Virus record (IMG/VR): IMGVR_UViG_3300017971_000224 | Location: 1-64,000 of that record | Strand: one strand, 5' to 3' | Length of the DNA stretch: 64,000 nt | Source: a virus | Shown here: positions 29,601-38,714 of the stretch, in pieces | Numbering within the stretch: the first letter of the stretch is position 1 | Layout: every line of letters begins with the position of its first letter | Position numbers and translations under genes: made by a program | Notes under the pieces: generated by a model | Database searches by the model: none | Told to the model about the DNA's origin: nothing | The model's input: the letters and a program-made list of their open reading frames with translations, nothing else

Positions 29601-31200
29601 TCATCGAGGCTTCGTGTTCTTAATGTCAACAAGAAGTTATTCTGCCAATAGTGTTAATGCTACAAGAACAATTTGCGAATTTACCGTACCACGCATTATT
29701 CAAGGTGCTGCGTCACCAGAAGAATGCAAGCTGCGTATTGTGTCTACAGACGAATCTGGTGTTGGGAATGAAGACGGTAGCTATGACCTTCAACATTATG
29801 TGGGTGGTACAACTTGGACGTCATTGGATACTTTGAACAACATAGACCCAAAAGGTGGGGCCACAGGTGTGTTCTGGGACATCATGGTCTTTCTTGTGCC
29901 GTCCATGATGACATCGGATTCGTATCCACACGTGTCGGCCTACGCGCGCCTCTCAGGGTCAGCGGAGTGGTCCGTCATTGCTGAGGACGAGACAGTCAGT
30001 ACATATACGGTGGCTAGTATCGTGGCTGATGTCAGAGCTGGTTCGATAGGTGGTTCTGGAGCCATCAATCAACAAGAAATCAAATTTCTTGGTTATACAG
30101 ATACATGTTTTGTTGATCCAGCTATTAATCCTGTTCGTGGTGAAAGTCTTTTTAGTGGTGAGCGGGTAAAGGCCACACATGGAATCGTGTATACGGTTGG
30201 CGGAGGTTTCAGTAGCAAAGGAGATGAGTGGCATATCACAGATTTAGAAAGAAGTGATTATCCTGCGTCTAATGTCTTCGATCGTAAATCTGTTTTATGG
30301 GAAAGTGACGGTGACAATACTGATAAAGAAGTAATAATAGACGCAGACCATGATGTTGAATTTAATTCGATTGTATTAACAGGTGTTAACACAAGATATA
30401 TAGCTGTTCAGTCAAATGATACTGATAATTTTACAACACCCAATTTCTCTGTTGAAATTGATCTAGCAAAATATACTGATGTACCCATTGATAAAATAGT
30501 TAATCAAGATGATATGGTACGGTTGTATACTGTTGGCACTGGATTCCGTAGAGATGAGCTCCGAGACCAGCTGTTCATTACAGAAAATTCCAGTCACGGT
30601 TGTTTCCGTATCCGTGCAAATAGTGGCCGTTATTTATTTTATGAGACTGATACGGCAGCTTCTATACCAGTTGGAAATTGGTATATACATATACTTTCAG
30701 ACAGTGTCGCTCTTAAACTTGTGAAGAGACATAAGGATAGATATTTCAGAATCATTTGCCGAAAGAGTGGTTACACATACCCAACACCAGAGGGCTATTT
30801 CAAGATTGGTCAATTTTCAGTTGGTATGTTTGACGACTTACAAGAGAATCCAGAACGCAATCGTGACGTTACATATCAAAATCACACGAAAACAGTCAAA
30901 TCTCTTGGTGGATCGACAAGAATGTTGCGCCAAGGACCTGTATCTAGAAATAGAAGAGTTTTGTTTTCTGCCATCAGTACAAATAAACGTGCTTTTGCCG
31001 AACAATTACGTAGAATTGTTGAACATTGTGATGGCAGGTACCCTTTATTTTTCGTTGATGATATAGAAGAATATCAATTAACGTCATATGGCACATACTC
31101 TTTAAATGTTTTCCCATGTTACATAGATAAAGATATAAGCATGCCACAGAATCCAGGGAATATAACTAATATAACATTACAGCTTAAGGAAGATATATAA
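26695..31200 (+). CDS. Large tail protein with Asp-boxes, module A and concanavalin-like domain
   Basis: 1501 residues; ATG 26695 overlaps the previous TGA, with AAGAGG upstream (GTG 26692 is a possible alternative). Asp-box motifs (KNHGQTWEKF near 236; SNDLGKSWTT near 312) indicate a beta-propeller; module A occupies about 425-540; a concanavalin-like sandwich follows (about 560-740; DDTIRVFFNGDL). The C-terminus (RNRRVLFSAISTNKRAFAEQL ... RYPLFFVDD) parallels that of the preceding protein in position and style, as if both dock to a common tip structure. Its TAA overlaps the next ATG. Confidence 0.75.
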   Translation: MVQTGFLHNRALHKLAAIHSEDTAEYKYAVESTSNINPAEENAAEFSIIDFDPTQDLEVHSTSPNTYYGMRVRNINGGPLIDKHSNYRYPVDVPDFALGTARFALVDYVNDCIDNKAKDEYWSFYNHSVISSLSSDRVKHSGHSDGEVLMCSFYKYAGNFYEIYVSVYNESTETWGAYILIDTIPRFLISAINIDCSPTFLTVPNLGTLLLYYSISQDAYGSLDYSAQNVTMAITKNHGQTWEKFGSFTLDPYHGKVVPSDVLLEWGCTVLKAIYHNNKIILGTMLQGTDSPGAPADDELRSQRILNIVYSNDLGKSWTTVPFEFVSASTLGGIPATSYNYGDSNNSGPANFGLGVEPQSDKVVVVLRSTGDEEIIENTEKIFFFYNIDDDLGQWGASTVGSRNYRLIDDFSENSLETRASGSLIAVTKSNLNDGDYFILNDGVNIATEFYFDVSGTYTPPSGVEIDISATATAQDVSDTIVSVVNGVGTLDITAINYGGTSTRVLFIADNYGSAANNKIIEYTNSTLNVDGMSGGITYPVLKYLIEDIDIGSTVTDTPSNWHVSGGYLVQDSYINDPSRAGGAGGTQLIYREHDDPTLNRTVGLHVDVKYFFDVFHTVGSGVFGLGFCRQDEDSYYTVEIDTTNIAYGICDMNIYLINGAIGTRTAISSSAQIPFNYISGDGAIDVIFEGDDTIRVFFNGDLICTATDNILRTGRIFLFCNGMAPIRFDNWGLLTNIERKNVIGTGADDGFSNIFPMVGSNIELVVDQYNQAWIAADIKSTHWGSTQFNSFGVAFNKFVLERDVERVEGKFLAKDTYSVKFHNSKYFNDDCGYYFSPHEFGLYPTHYDTTPTTRVFMEAFLWHKEEPVFYIRSGTDSSGTEELFLVQRAIYSTRTISPNFGSVYSAVPWTSDPEYSGWYLNGTYTDVDGWFIRTQQSTGWIEQSYVFDTDTFSTDGNRAMPVRYWDFYHRGFVFLMSTRSYSANSVNATRTICEFTVPRIIQGAASPEECKLRIVSTDESGVGNEDGSYDLQHYVGGTTWTSLDTLNNIDPKGGATGVFWDIMVFLVPSMMTSDSYPHVSAYARLSGSAEWSVIAEDETVSTYTVASIVADVRAGSIGGSGAINQQEIKFLGYTDTCFVDPAINPVRGESLFSGERVKATHGIVYTVGGGFSSKGDEWHITDLERSDYPASNVFDRKSVLWESDGDNTDKEVIIDADHDVEFNSIVLTGVNTRYIAVQSNDTDNFTTPNFSVEIDLAKYTDVPIDKIVNQDDMVRLYTVGTGFRRDELRDQLFITENSSHGCFRIRANSGRYLFYETDTAASIPVGNWYIHILSDSVALKLVKRHKDRYFRIICRKSGYTYPTPEGYFKIGQFSVGMFDDLQENPERNRDVTYQNHTKTVKSLGGSTRMLRQGPVSRNRRVLFSAISTNKRAFAEQLRRIVEHCDGRYPLFFVDDIEEYQLTSYGTYSLNVFPCYIDKDISMPQNPGNITNITLQLKEDI
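27967..28303 (+). repeat. Structural module A, copy 4 (in a different gene)
   Basis: Pattern 'DGDYFILNDGVN ... FYFDVSG ... VEIDISATATAQDVSDTIV ... LDITAINYG ... AANNKIIE ... GMSGG', in the 1501-residue protein encoded from 26695. It appears to interrupt the start of a concanavalin-like domain (DDFSENSLETRASG before it). Confidence 0.7.
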
Positions 31201-33911
31201 TGGAAGATTATAAAAACACAAGAATATTACTAGACATAGATCTGATAGATAGGCACTATCGGTATTCAGATGTTGATGGCCCTGCGCACAAATACTCAAC
31301 TTCTTCAAATGGTAATGTTATAGTAGAAGATGATATAATTTTATATAAAGGTTTAATAATGAATTCAGGTGATATAAAAAATTCATTCAATGTGACAACA
31401 AACAAACCATCTGTTGGCAACGTATCGGTGTCTATATTTAATGAAGATAATTTACATCTAGGCAATCACCCTGTAGCAATAGAATCAGGGAATGCTTCTA
31501 TAAAAATTATTAATAATGATGATTATGAAGATATAATAAATTCATTTAGTGGAAAAATTGATTCGGTACAATGGGACAGAGAAATAATAAAATTTCAAAT
31601 CAGAAGTGAAGAGATAACAATATATAGAAATGTTCCAGATATTGTCTTTGATGAGAAAACATTTCAAGACACACGCGTCATTGTAGATCCAAAATTTGTA
31701 GTTTCTGAAGGAATAATTATGCGGTTTGGCGAAACAGCTACACCAATATGGGGGTATGAGGATGATGACAGAATAGAAGTTCGATATGCCAAACGTATCA
31801 CGCATCCAGAGCTCAAGGCGCCAGATGACTACTGGAAAGGCGCACGCATTGACTGTGTTGATGCTAGTGGTACGATAGCCGATCCAGAGAGCAGCAATTT
31901 TGCTATAGGCGAGTTTGCAGTAGCTATTCGCTCGGCAGATGATTATATTGTATTGCCAACAGTTTTAGATCGTTATTATATGTACACTTTTATTGATAAA
32001 AATCTACGCGAACATGGAAACGACGCGACTGGCGGAAACGCTCCATCCGCGCCATATGAAATGCATAGTGTTTTAAATAATACAATGTCCAATGCCTGGA
32101 AAGCAGATACGGTATTGATAAAAAATGGTGGTTTTGATGTTGATGCGGAATGGACTAAGGGCGTAGGTTGGTCCATAGGCAGTGGTGTGGCAACCTGTAC
32201 ACCAACAGTTGGTTCTACTGATTTAGCATATAATGATACAACTATGTTTGAAGAAGGAGCTATATATATAGTTGAATTTGATTTGCTTAGTTTTACACAA
32301 GGCCGTATATCAGTACATATCAATGGTGTTCCAGTTGGTGCCGACTTTTCTACTACAATCAGATATCTGGCTCCGGGCATTAGCGGCAGATACAAGATGC
32401 GAATCAAGGCTGGAGCCCAGACCGGTGGCGCTACAGACGGCTTGCGCTTCTACACGGGGCCGTGGGGTGGTTTCGAATTCGGTGGTTCGATTGATAACGT
32501 GACGGTCAACAAAACCGACACCGCCAAGTTCTTGATCACCAGGAAACCTGTGCCTGAGAATGCCGACAGCGTTGGTAAGCCGTTCCCCATTGTCTACGGC
32601 CACGTAGAGAAGATGTACGCGGTCTGGGCCATTAGCGCTAAGAGCACGCGTCAGAACTCGTTGTCGGCTGGTGACGACCTGTATGTGATTGCTGGGCACA
32701 AAATCTACGATCGCAGTCCCACGGAGGTCAGAGTCTATTTTGGACTTGATGAGAACGCGCAGGGCATGAACTACAAGCACGGGTCGTTGGACTACGTACC
32801 AAACCCATTACCACGTAGCATCTCTGAGATTGATCCGTGGCACGAAGGCAACCTGACAGGCGATACGCAGCCAACAGTTACTAGCAAGTATGACTTGCGC
32901 TCAGGAGACCCGTCAAAAGACGTATGTCCGTTCCACAAGCTCGTGGAGGTCACGACCAACTACGGCGATGTGGTGACAGCTATCAAGCTGCGTGGAGACG
33001 AGTACACAGGTTGGTTTGATGGCAACGAACTACCGCCAGTTGAGGTTGGAGACGGCGACCTGCCAGGAATAAATGGCCAACCTCAGTTCCCAATACGTTA
33101 TGGGCTTGGTAATAGTAAGATATATGTCTCGTTTCGAGGCATGGAAGATACCACAGGTGTTATTACTGGTATCCCAAATTCTCTCATTGAGCACCCAGTA
33201 GACATCATCAAACATTTTCTCTTGCATTATACGAATATCAACAATGACAGATCAAAGATCAACGATCAGACTTTCGCTGATGCCAAAGCCAGACTAGAGA
33301 ATTGGCGTTTCGGCGCGGCGATCACAGATATAGCAGATGGCAAGAAAATTCTTGAGCGTTTGACAGGTCAGTGCAAAGCCAACTGGCAGTGGAAGAACGG
33401 TGTATTTAATATTAGCGTATTAGACTTAGAAAATCGTGATCCTGTATTTTTTATTAATGAACGCGAACACTTTGTTGGGAAACAGAGTTGGTCAAGACCT
33501 AAGCTTTCTGGAATGTATAATGACTTTATAATGAAATATGGTTTCAATTCTATAAAGAATGAGTATGACCGTGTTGTAGTACGGAATAAATCAAATGATC
33601 AGCTATGCCGCAATATGTATTCAGAGTATGGTGTAATAAGATCACTTAAAGAGATACTTTGTCCTGACATATTTGATTCCTTCACGGCAAATAAATTGAT
33701 GGATCACTATGTATTACTGTATGCAATCCAAAGGCATACGTTTACGACCAATCTTCGGTATTCAGAAGATACCAGGGAAATTCAACCAGGCTCAGTAGTT
33801 AGTATTACTTTTGTTGACGTTGATGACGTGGAAACGACTGAAACGTATTTGGCTACTTCAATTAGTATGAAGAGAGATTCCTTCAAAGCTTCGTTTTTAG
33901 AATTACCATAA
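31200..33911 (+). CDS. Tail hub / tip attachment-like protein with a CBM-like insert
   Basis: 903 residues, last gene of the late tail operon. N- and C-terminal regions look like a siphovirus hub (for example KKILERLTGQCKANWQWKNG near 715 and LRYSEDTREIQPGSVVSITF near the end). In the middle (about 309-430) is a jelly-roll reminiscent of CBM4/9-type carbohydrate-binding modules (NGGFDVDAEW ... GSIDNVTV). GC content jumps within the gene: AT-rich to about 32150, GC-rich 32380-33060, AT-rich after. A role as central tip protein is inferred from gene order (last after the fibres) and general resemblance. Confidence 0.65.
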   Translation: MEDYKNTRILLDIDLIDRHYRYSDVDGPAHKYSTSSNGNVIVEDDIILYKGLIMNSGDIKNSFNVTTNKPSVGNVSVSIFNEDNLHLGNHPVAIESGNASIKIINNDDYEDIINSFSGKIDSVQWDREIIKFQIRSEEITIYRNVPDIVFDEKTFQDTRVIVDPKFVVSEGIIMRFGETATPIWGYEDDDRIEVRYAKRITHPELKAPDDYWKGARIDCVDASGTIADPESSNFAIGEFAVAIRSADDYIVLPTVLDRYYMYTFIDKNLREHGNDATGGNAPSAPYEMHSVLNNTMSNAWKADTVLIKNGGFDVDAEWTKGVGWSIGSGVATCTPTVGSTDLAYNDTTMFEEGAIYIVEFDLLSFTQGRISVHINGVPVGADFSTTIRYLAPGISGRYKMRIKAGAQTGGATDGLRFYTGPWGGFEFGGSIDNVTVNKTDTAKFLITRKPVPENADSVGKPFPIVYGHVEKMYAVWAISAKSTRQNSLSAGDDLYVIAGHKIYDRSPTEVRVYFGLDENAQGMNYKHGSLDYVPNPLPRSISEIDPWHEGNLTGDTQPTVTSKYDLRSGDPSKDVCPFHKLVEVTTNYGDVVTAIKLRGDEYTGWFDGNELPPVEVGDGDLPGINGQPQFPIRYGLGNSKIYVSFRGMEDTTGVITGIPNSLIEHPVDIIKHFLLHYTNINNDRSKINDQTFADAKARLENWRFGAAITDIADGKKILERLTGQCKANWQWKNGVFNISVLDLENRDPVFFINEREHFVGKQSWSRPKLSGMYNDFIMKYGFNSIKNEYDRVVVRNKSNDQLCRNMYSEYGVIRSLKEILCPDIFDSFTANKLMDHYVLLYAIQRHTFTTNLRYSEDTREIQPGSVVSITFVDVDDVETTETYLATSISMKRDSFKASFLELP

Positions 33912-33918
33912 TTGGCAT

Positions 33919-33945
33919 TAGCTGTCATGCAGCTAGCACTTTTTC
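33919..33945 (+). terminator. Intrinsic terminator after the tail operon
   Basis: A perfect 6-bp stem TAGCTG/CAGCTA (33919-33924 and 33930-33935), 5-nt loop, followed by GCACTTTTTCTTC. It lies 8 nt after the last tail gene. Confidence 0.65.
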
Positions 33946-34573
33946 TTCTAGCAGGGAAATAAGCTATTATTATACTGTATTATTATGAGACAGAAGTGGT
34001 GGTTTCCAGCACAGATCACCTAAAATTGTATCAAAATGATACAAAAACTGTATGGCACGAACTTTTCAAATTTTTTTTTCGATTTTCTCGCAATTTTTTT
34101 TCTTGTGTAACTGGATGCAATCATTACGAAAGTGAAAAAATTTTTGTTTACAGTTGACACAGAAATATTTTTCCCCCTTAAGAACCCCCGACACTCGCGG
34201 TTACCGCGTTCATCAGTTGCAAGAAAGCCGCAAACCGTCAACCACCCAACAGCTCAAAGCGATCACATTGGGGCATCGCCCCTTTTACTCGATGACGAGG
34301 GCGAAGCCCGAGGAATCGAGTAGGTGACGTACGTTACTCAGTCATCCACTTCTCGTACATCTCGTTCAATGAACCAGAATCCAGGGGTGATCGTCGTCAA
34401 CGTTAATGGCGTACTGCGCCTAGGCCAACCCCATGACAGCCAGGCCATTCTCCCTTCTGTCGAAGGGAGAGAATGACCCACCTGTCTTTCTTAAGAAAAA
34501 AATCTTTCTTGGCCGCGGATTTTTGTGTCGAATTTTTCACCAATTTTTATACGTTTTGCGGTAGATATGCGTC
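33946..34573. other. Noncoding gap between tail and replication modules
   Basis: No credible gene. It holds a short GC hairpin followed by TTTT (GGGGC-atc-GCCCC, 34270-34286), an 8-bp stem around a GGGC-GAA-GCCC hairpin (34286-34322), a 9-bp hairpin (TCTCCCTTC/GAAGGGAGA, 34449-34470), a 12-bp palindrome (TTTCTTAAGAAA near 34490), and long A/T runs near 34060-34150. A TTGACA at 34154-34159 has no good -10. This is a plausible place for regulatory signals, or an origin or packaging site. Confidence 0.5.
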
Positions 34574-36073
34574 ATGAGCAAACGTTTCACTATCTATGTG
34601 TCGCCATCAGAATGTTCGATCGAGCCACAACTTCCCATTCGTGTCGTGCGTGCCATCAATAAAGTCACGTCGTTTGAGTTGCCAGGAGCTTGGGTTTCTG
34701 GTTTTGGACCGCGAAGGAGATACTTGTTTTCGCAGGCTAAGCAGAAATTTCCGGTCGGGCTTCTGAAACGCGTGCGTAGAACAATAAAGAAAAATGGGTA
34801 TAGAACTAAGACAATTGATTATAGAGATGAAGTAGATGTTGATGAAGATCAATTATCAGATGTGATTGATAGCCTTGATAGAATACCGAGATGGTATCAA
34901 GTAGAAGGTATTGTATCAGGTATCAAATATCCATATGGATTATTTTGGTGGCCAACTGGTTCAGGAAAAACCACGCTTTTTAGTGTGTTGTTATTATGCT
35001 ATGACATCCCCTCCCTTATCCTAACTCACAGGCGTGAGTTGCTATACCAATTGAAGTCTCAGATTTCCGCCATTACAGACCATGAAGTTGGAATCATTGG
35101 TGACGGAAAATGGAAACCCAAAAAGTGGACTGTTGGTATCGTAAATAGTTTTATAAATAAAGGCTCGATACGAGACACACGTGTTAAAGAATATTTGAAC
35201 ACTGTTGAGTATTTGATTATAGATGAGTGTCATCATTTGGGCGCAAGTACATGGATCAATATAGCCAGAGGATGTAGAAATACCAAAGCTCGTCATGGTT
35301 TCTCTGGGACATGTTTCAGAACAGACAATGCAGACCTCTTACTTCTGGCACATACCGGAGATGTGATTAGTAAATTCACTACAAGTTATATGATAGACAA
35401 TGGTTGGTTGTCTAGGCCGCATATATACTCAGATGAAATAAATTACAAAGGGGAGACTGGTTCTGGTAGTAGTTGGCACACAGTACAGAAAGAACTCATT
35501 GTCGATAATCTGATAAGAAATCTGAAAGGTTGTAAGTTTATATACGATAATTATTGTAAGAATTTACAAGTATTGGTTATGGTAAATCGTATTGCACACG
35601 GTCATGTGCTTCGTTCAATGCTGCAGGGCGAATATGGTGTTGAAGGTCGCGATATTAGATTCATGACTGGCAGCGAGGCGTGGAATGTCAGAGAAAAGGC
35701 GCTTGAGGATTATCGTTCTGGGGTATATCCAATATTGATAGGGACTTCGATTTATGACGAGGGTATTGATTTACCAACCGTTGGCGCGGCGGCGAATATG
35801 GCTGGTGGTGATAGTGATATCAAAACCACACAGCGTCTTGGCCGCGCGATACGCAAGGTACCTACCCCTGGCGAGGCTGATGTAGATCCTGATACGGAAC
35901 AAACAGTCAACTACTACGATCCTTTTGATAAGGGTCACGCATTTGTCAGAAAACACAGCAAACACAGACACGCAGTATATGAAAATGAAAAAGCCTTTGT
36001 TAAGTGTGGTGCATGGGGAGAATCAATTGATAAAAAGACATCCAAGACCAAAGCTTCCAAAAAAAGATGTTGA
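34574..36073 (+). CDS. SF2 DNA/RNA helicase (UvsW/RecG-like)
   Basis: 499-residue superfamily 2 helicase. Visible motifs: Walker A (WPTGSGKT, about 127), motif II DECHH (about 216), motif III-like FSGTCFR, motif VI TTQRLGRAIRK (about 420). A basic N-terminal region precedes the motor. In T4-like phages UvsW remodels replication and recombination intermediates; location at the head of a replication block next to the helicase loader fits that role. ATG 34574 has only a weak ribosome binding site. It overlaps the next gene. Confidence 0.9.
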   Translation: MSKRFTIYVSPSECSIEPQLPIRVVRAINKVTSFELPGAWVSGFGPRRRYLFSQAKQKFPVGLLKRVRRTIKKNGYRTKTIDYRDEVDVDEDQLSDVIDSLDRIPRWYQVEGIVSGIKYPYGLFWWPTGSGKTTLFSVLLLCYDIPSLILTHRRELLYQLKSQISAITDHEVGIIGDGKWKPKKWTVGIVNSFINKGSIRDTRVKEYLNTVEYLIIDECHHLGASTWINIARGCRNTKARHGFSGTCFRTDNADLLLLAHTGDVISKFTTSYMIDNGWLSRPHIYSDEINYKGETGSGSSWHTVQKELIVDNLIRNLKGCKFIYDNYCKNLQVLVMVNRIAHGHVLRSMLQGEYGVEGRDIRFMTGSEAWNVREKALEDYRSGVYPILIGTSIYDEGIDLPTVGAAANMAGGDSDIKTTQRLGRAIRKVPTPGEADVDPDTEQTVNYYDPFDKGHAFVRKHSKHRHAVYENEKAFVKCGAWGESIDKKTSKTKASKKRC

Positions 36074-36566
36074 AGAAGCGACAACAGGTAGTGTTGTTGA
36101 TTTTTCAAAGATCAGACAAGCATCTAAAAATCGCAAAAAACAAAAGTTATCAGAGGCACGAAATGCTAAGGTAATAATGTCTCAATTGAAGAAAATGTTT
36201 CAAGAATTACATGAAGAAATATTTGGTACACAGTTTCCATTCAAAGGAAAAACTCATTTTGTTACTGTGCGAACTAAAGGGAAGTTGATCAGGAGACGTT
36301 ATCGTTCTGATAGCTCTGTGTTATATGAGATATATAAATATAATAAGGCTATCTACGGTATAGATTTAGATGATTTTAAAAGATTTCTATTATATGTGTT
36401 TAATACAATTGAAAATACTACTATCAAAAATGTAAGGCAAGTTATGTCAGTGTTGTCTGATGAATCTGATAAATATTTCATAGAAAAATACAAACGCCAA
36501 ATAGGCAAAAGAAAACTAAAGAAACAAATGAGAAGAGTTGAAGAGGATGCAAAGTTTTTTGAGTGA
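36027..36566 (+). CDS. Small replication-module protein with N-terminal RHPRPK tag
   Basis: About 179 residues, lysine-rich and helical; no family recognised. The start is chosen as TTG 36027 because GGGGAG lies 6 nt upstream; the frame is open further back to 35925, inside the helicase gene. The protein then begins MIKRHPRPKLPKK, one of the seven proteins in the window with this basic-proline terminal motif. It lies between the SF2 helicase and the helicase loader. Confidence 0.65.
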   Translation: MIKRHPRPKLPKKDVEEATTGSVVDFSKIRQASKNRKKQKLSEARNAKVIMSQLKKMFQELHEEIFGTQFPFKGKTHFVTVRTKGKLIRRRYRSDSSVLYEIYKYNKAIYGIDLDDFKRFLLYVFNTIENTTIKNVRQVMSVLSDESDKYFIEKYKRQIGKRKLKKQMRRVEEDAKFFE

Positions 36567-37389
36567 AGATAAGGATGAATGTAGGGTTTCACTGGTATCG
36601 CAACAAGCAGCGAAACTCAAAACAGAACTCATCGGTAGTTGCCAACGATGTGATGGAAGAGGACGTATATTAACTCCATATTTTTCTGAACAAACTCTAT
36701 CGTTGAGAACATTTCCTTGTAAATGTTATAGAAGATTTATTTATTTATTCGATATGATGGTTTCAGGAGTATCTTATGAAATGGCGCGTGAAATAATAGA
36801 TATAAAATGGGAAGACACAGAAGTTGTGGAATTAGATATATTCGCTGGCAAAGAATATCCACGTGGTAAAACACAATTGTATGCAGATAACTTATCTCCG
36901 TACATGAAGAACATGGAAAAGGTTATTGATAGAGGATACAGTTTTCTATTTATAGGTGTCAACAATACTGGAAAAACTTTTGCGTCAATGAAAGTATTAC
37001 ATCATTTCCTTAAATATAAGCATAGCGGACATTTTATAAAGTTTCGCAAATTGATGAAGCTTATTAATGATTCATTTCAAAGCGATAAAAAAGGTAGATT
37101 TTCCAGAGATTTATTGAATGAGATTGCTAATGTCGATTTATTAATTATAGATGAGTTTGGTAAGGAGACAGGCAAAAGAGAACATATCGCAGCAGAGGCT
37201 GAAGAGTTGCTTAAAGATCGTGATATGGCTAGAAAGCCCACTATTGTGATAACGAATAATACTTATAAAGAATTGCAAGAACTTTATACAATGAATATTG
37301 TAGGTGCATTCATAAGAAATTATAGAGCATTATTATTTAATCCCAAAAAGAATTTTAGAAAGCTCGCCAGAGAAGATTGGTATAAATAA
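36547..37389 (+). CDS. DnaC/DnaI-like helicase loader ATPase
   Basis: 280-residue AAA+ protein. An N-terminal zinc-binding cluster (CQRCDGRG ... CKCY) precedes the ATPase domain with Walker A GVNNTGKT (about 136) and Walker B LLIIDEFGKE (about 200), the arrangement of DnaC/DnaI/IstB-type loaders that place the hexameric helicase on DNA. It is directly followed by the DnaB-like gene (TAA overlapping ATG), which supports that partner. ATG 36547 is preferred over TTG 36538; it overlaps the previous gene. Confidence 0.85.
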   Translation: MQSFLSEDKDECRVSLVSQQAAKLKTELIGSCQRCDGRGRILTPYFSEQTLSLRTFPCKCYRRFIYLFDMMVSGVSYEMAREIIDIKWEDTEVVELDIFAGKEYPRGKTQLYADNLSPYMKNMEKVIDRGYSFLFIGVNNTGKTFASMKVLHHFLKYKHSGHFIKFRKLMKLINDSFQSDKKGRFSRDLLNEIANVDLLIIDEFGKETGKREHIAAEAEELLKDRDMARKPTIVITNNTYKELQELYTMNIVGAFIRNYRALLFNPKKNFRKLAREDWYK

Positions 37390-38714
37390 TGGCTGAACCC
37401 ACTATTGAACGAGACATAGTTCTTGGTGCCCTGCACGATGAAAATTTTATGCCAGTTCTCCTCGATTCAAATGTGAGAGGAGATCATTTTGATAAATCTG
37501 TATTCGGTTGGATCATTGATAAATGCGTGGATTTTTGGCTGAGCGATAAGTATGGTCGTACAAAAATCAACAAAACAGCATTAAAGAACTATGTTGAAAG
37601 GGATAGCGAATTAGATGAAGCAAAAGCGAAAAAATATTTACGTGTTATAAAAAAACTATACAAAACAGATCCTGAAAATGCGAGGTATTCGTTAGCTGAG
37701 TTACAAAAATTCTCGAGATATAAAGACTTTCTAGGGACTATGGAAAAGACTGTTGACAAAATTGAGAAAAATACAGATGTAGATGAGGCAATTGATTTCG
37801 TTCATAAGCAAATTCTAGAAATTGAAATGTCTAAACAGAAGGAGTGGGAGTCTAGAGATCTACTTATAGGTTTTGAAGAGAGACAAGAGTTTAGAAAACA
37901 ACGTAAGTTACATCCGGAGAAATTTAAAGTTTTTCGTTTTGGTATAAAAGGAGTTGATATACGAATTGCTAGGGGAATAATACCTGGATGGTTGGTTGCC
38001 ATTGCAGCTAAAACCGGTATCGGCAAATCAATTTTCTGTATTCATGTTGGTTTATTTGGGTTATATCAGAAATTTAATGTTACACATATTATTACAGAGA
38101 ATGAATTTGATCAGATTGAAGGTAGATATGATAGCCGCATTACGATGGTACCTTATCTTCTGTTACAGGGTTATGATTATGGTGGAAGACACGCACCATT
38201 GTTGTCTCAGGCAAGTCGCAATTTTGATATGTTGAGAGATATTGTTAATACAAATTTGAAAACTGTTAAATGTATACCTAATAAAACTAATATTTTAACA
38301 ATATATAATATCCTTGAATATCTTGAAAGACGGGAAGGACACAAAACAGATTTGCTTATCATTGATTCGCCAGAACTGATGACATCAGTTGCAACTTTTA
38401 AGGAATATCGTCTGCAGAAAGCAGCTGTTTATTGGGAATTGAAATCACTGTTACTGGAGAAGAATATCATTGGTTTTGTTACATCACAACTTCGTTCCTC
38501 AACAGATGACTCTATGCCCACGGCAGAGGATATGAGTGAGGCTTATGATAAAGCGCGGTTACTAGATTATATGTTGGTATTGAGTAGAACTCAAAGGCAT
38601 ATCATTGAAGGAACTGCAGCTTTAACAATTGTCAAATCAAGAGATAGCGACAATGACGGCAGACCAATAGAACTCAATCCAGATTATAGTTGTATGATGA
38701 TGGACGTTTCTTAA
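37389..38714 (+). CDS. dnaB: Replicative DNA helicase, DnaB-like
   Basis: 441 residues. An N-terminal helical domain (ERDIVLGALHDENFMP, as in DnaB) precedes a RecA-like motor with Walker A AAKTGIGKS (about 206) and Walker B LLIIDSPEL (about 322), then VTSQLRSS and an R-rich LVLSRTQRH. It unwinds DNA 5'-3' at the fork and should partner the adjacent DnaC-like loader and DnaG-like primase. The C-terminus is short after the motor. Start overlaps the loader's stop codon. Confidence 0.88.
   Translation: MAEPTIERDIVLGALHDENFMPVLLDSNVRGDHFDKSVFGWIIDKCVDFWLSDKYGRTKINKTALKNYVERDSELDEAKAKKYLRVIKKLYKTDPENARYSLAELQKFSRYKDFLGTMEKTVDKIEKNTDVDEAIDFVHKQILEIEMSKQKEWESRDLLIGFEERQEFRKQRKLHPEKFKVFRFGIKGVDIRIARGIIPGWLVAIAAKTGIGKSIFCIHVGLFGLYQKFNVTHIITENEFDQIEGRYDSRITMVPYLLLQGYDYGGRHAPLLSQASRNFDMLRDIVNTNLKTVKCIPNKTNILTIYNILEYLERREGHKTDLLIIDSPELMTSVATFKEYRLQKAAVYWELKSLLLEKNIIGFVTSQLRSSTDDSMPTAEDMSEAYDKARLLDYMLVLSRTQRHIIEGTAALTIVKSRDSDNDGRPIELNPDYSCMMMDVS

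Noticed and set aside
34154-34183. Sigma-70 promoter with TTGACA
   Set aside because: The best -10 (TTAAGA, 18-nt spacer) matches poorly.
34132-34323. Small plus-strand frame in the intergenic gap
   Set aside because: No ribosome binding site, crosses hairpins, and its composition is unlike a protein.
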